Part shown: positions 6,622 through 6,722 of the stretch, piece after piece | How the letters are laid out: each line of letters starts with the position of its first letter | Numbering within the stretch: position 1 is the stretch's first letter | DNA from: Actinomycetota bacterium | GTDB taxonomy: Bacteria; Actinomycetota; Actinomycetes; Actinomycetales; Microbacteriaceae | Direction of reading: 5' to 3' | Assembly (NCBI GenBank): GCA_009704605.1 | Contig: WLDW01000045.1 | Location: 1-6,722 of the forward strand | Length of the DNA stretch: 6,722 nt | Notes under the pieces: model-generated | What the model was told of the DNA's origin: nothing | What the model saw: the letters and a program-made list of their open reading frames with translations, nothing else | The model's database searches: none | Position numbers and translations under genes: made by a program

Positions 6622-6722
6622 TTGGCGCGTTCGAAGATACCGGCCACGCCAACGAGGGAGACCACGACCAGGAAAGCCATGGCGGCCGCTTCCTGCTTGG
6701 GGAGAGTCGCCGCGTTGCGCAG
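6603..6722 (-). other. GC-rich terminal segment, foreign to dgt; fragment of an unidentified (membrane?) coding sequence
   Basis: By hand count 81 of 120 bases are G or C, against 26 of 60 in 6481-6540 inside dgt. The dgt reading frame here gives low-complexity Arg/Gly-rich sequence unlike any dNTPase. The minus-strand frame starting at base 6722 reads as LRNAATLPKQEAAA, then MAFLVVVSLVGVAGIF, then ERAKWTWPLE. G or C occupies 34 of 40 third positions, which suggests real coding sequence from a high-GC genome, including one hydrophobic helix. Its end resembles the tail of some multi-helix membrane proteins, but I cannot name the family. After about 6603 that frame runs out of frame into dgt. 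A CTCGAG lies at 6603-6608 and a GCGGCCGC near 6682. A chimeric assembly or cloning join, or a genuine recombination junction, would all explain this. Confidence 0.6.

Noticed and set aside
6492..6680. 62-residue minus-strand open frame starting MAFLVVVSLVGVAG
   Set aside because: It is not an intact small gene. The first ~26 residues belong to the GC-rich foreign segment, and the rest is dgt DNA read out of frame. It is described instead as part of the junction.

Overview
The window looks like a chromosomal fragment from a low- to moderate-GC actinobacterium. A small-genome freshwater Microbacteriaceae (Luna/Rhodoluna/Aquiluna-like) would fit, but I infer this from gene order and protein style, not from a phylogenetic marker. 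The supporting points are a dgt-dnaG pair read in the same direction, an actinobacterial-style 2-hydroxyacid dehydrogenase, NarL/DesK-style signalling proteins and several GTG starts. All complete genes are on the minus strand, so the text below follows transcription from right to left.

Right block (6621 to 3153): the C-terminal two thirds of a dGTPase-like dNTP triphosphohydrolase (dgt), then DNA primase (dnaG) after 9 nt, then a D-isomer-specific 2-hydroxyacid dehydrogenase overlapping dnaG by 8 nt. This is a tight operon that combines nucleotide-pool control and replication priming with an apparently unrelated oxidoreductase. The last ~120 bases (about 6603-6722) do not read as dgt. They are much richer in GC and keep a GC3-rich frame with a membrane-protein look, so the window edge is probably a chimeric join or a real rearrangement.

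Middle: a complete tRNA-Asn(GTT) with encoded CCA at 3030-3105.

Left block (2988 to 86): a multi-TM sensor kinase of the HPK7/NarL-DesK type, a receiver protein, azlC and azlD, with gaps or overlaps of +11, -11 and -4 nt, so almost certainly one transcript. AzlCD is a branched-chain amino acid exporter family. The signalling pair is odd. The kinase has Asn where the phospho-acceptor His should be but keeps an ATP-binding domain. The receiver keeps the phospho-Asp but has lost the second acidic residue and the conserved Lys, and has no recognisable LuxR DNA-binding domain. This degenerate pair physically linked to an amino acid exporter is the most interesting feature of the window.

Left edge: the last 28 codons of an unidentified plus-strand gene converge on azlD, with overlapping stop codons. 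No intergenic stretch exceeds 50 bases. I saw no CRISPR array, insertion sequence, attachment-site duplication or origin.
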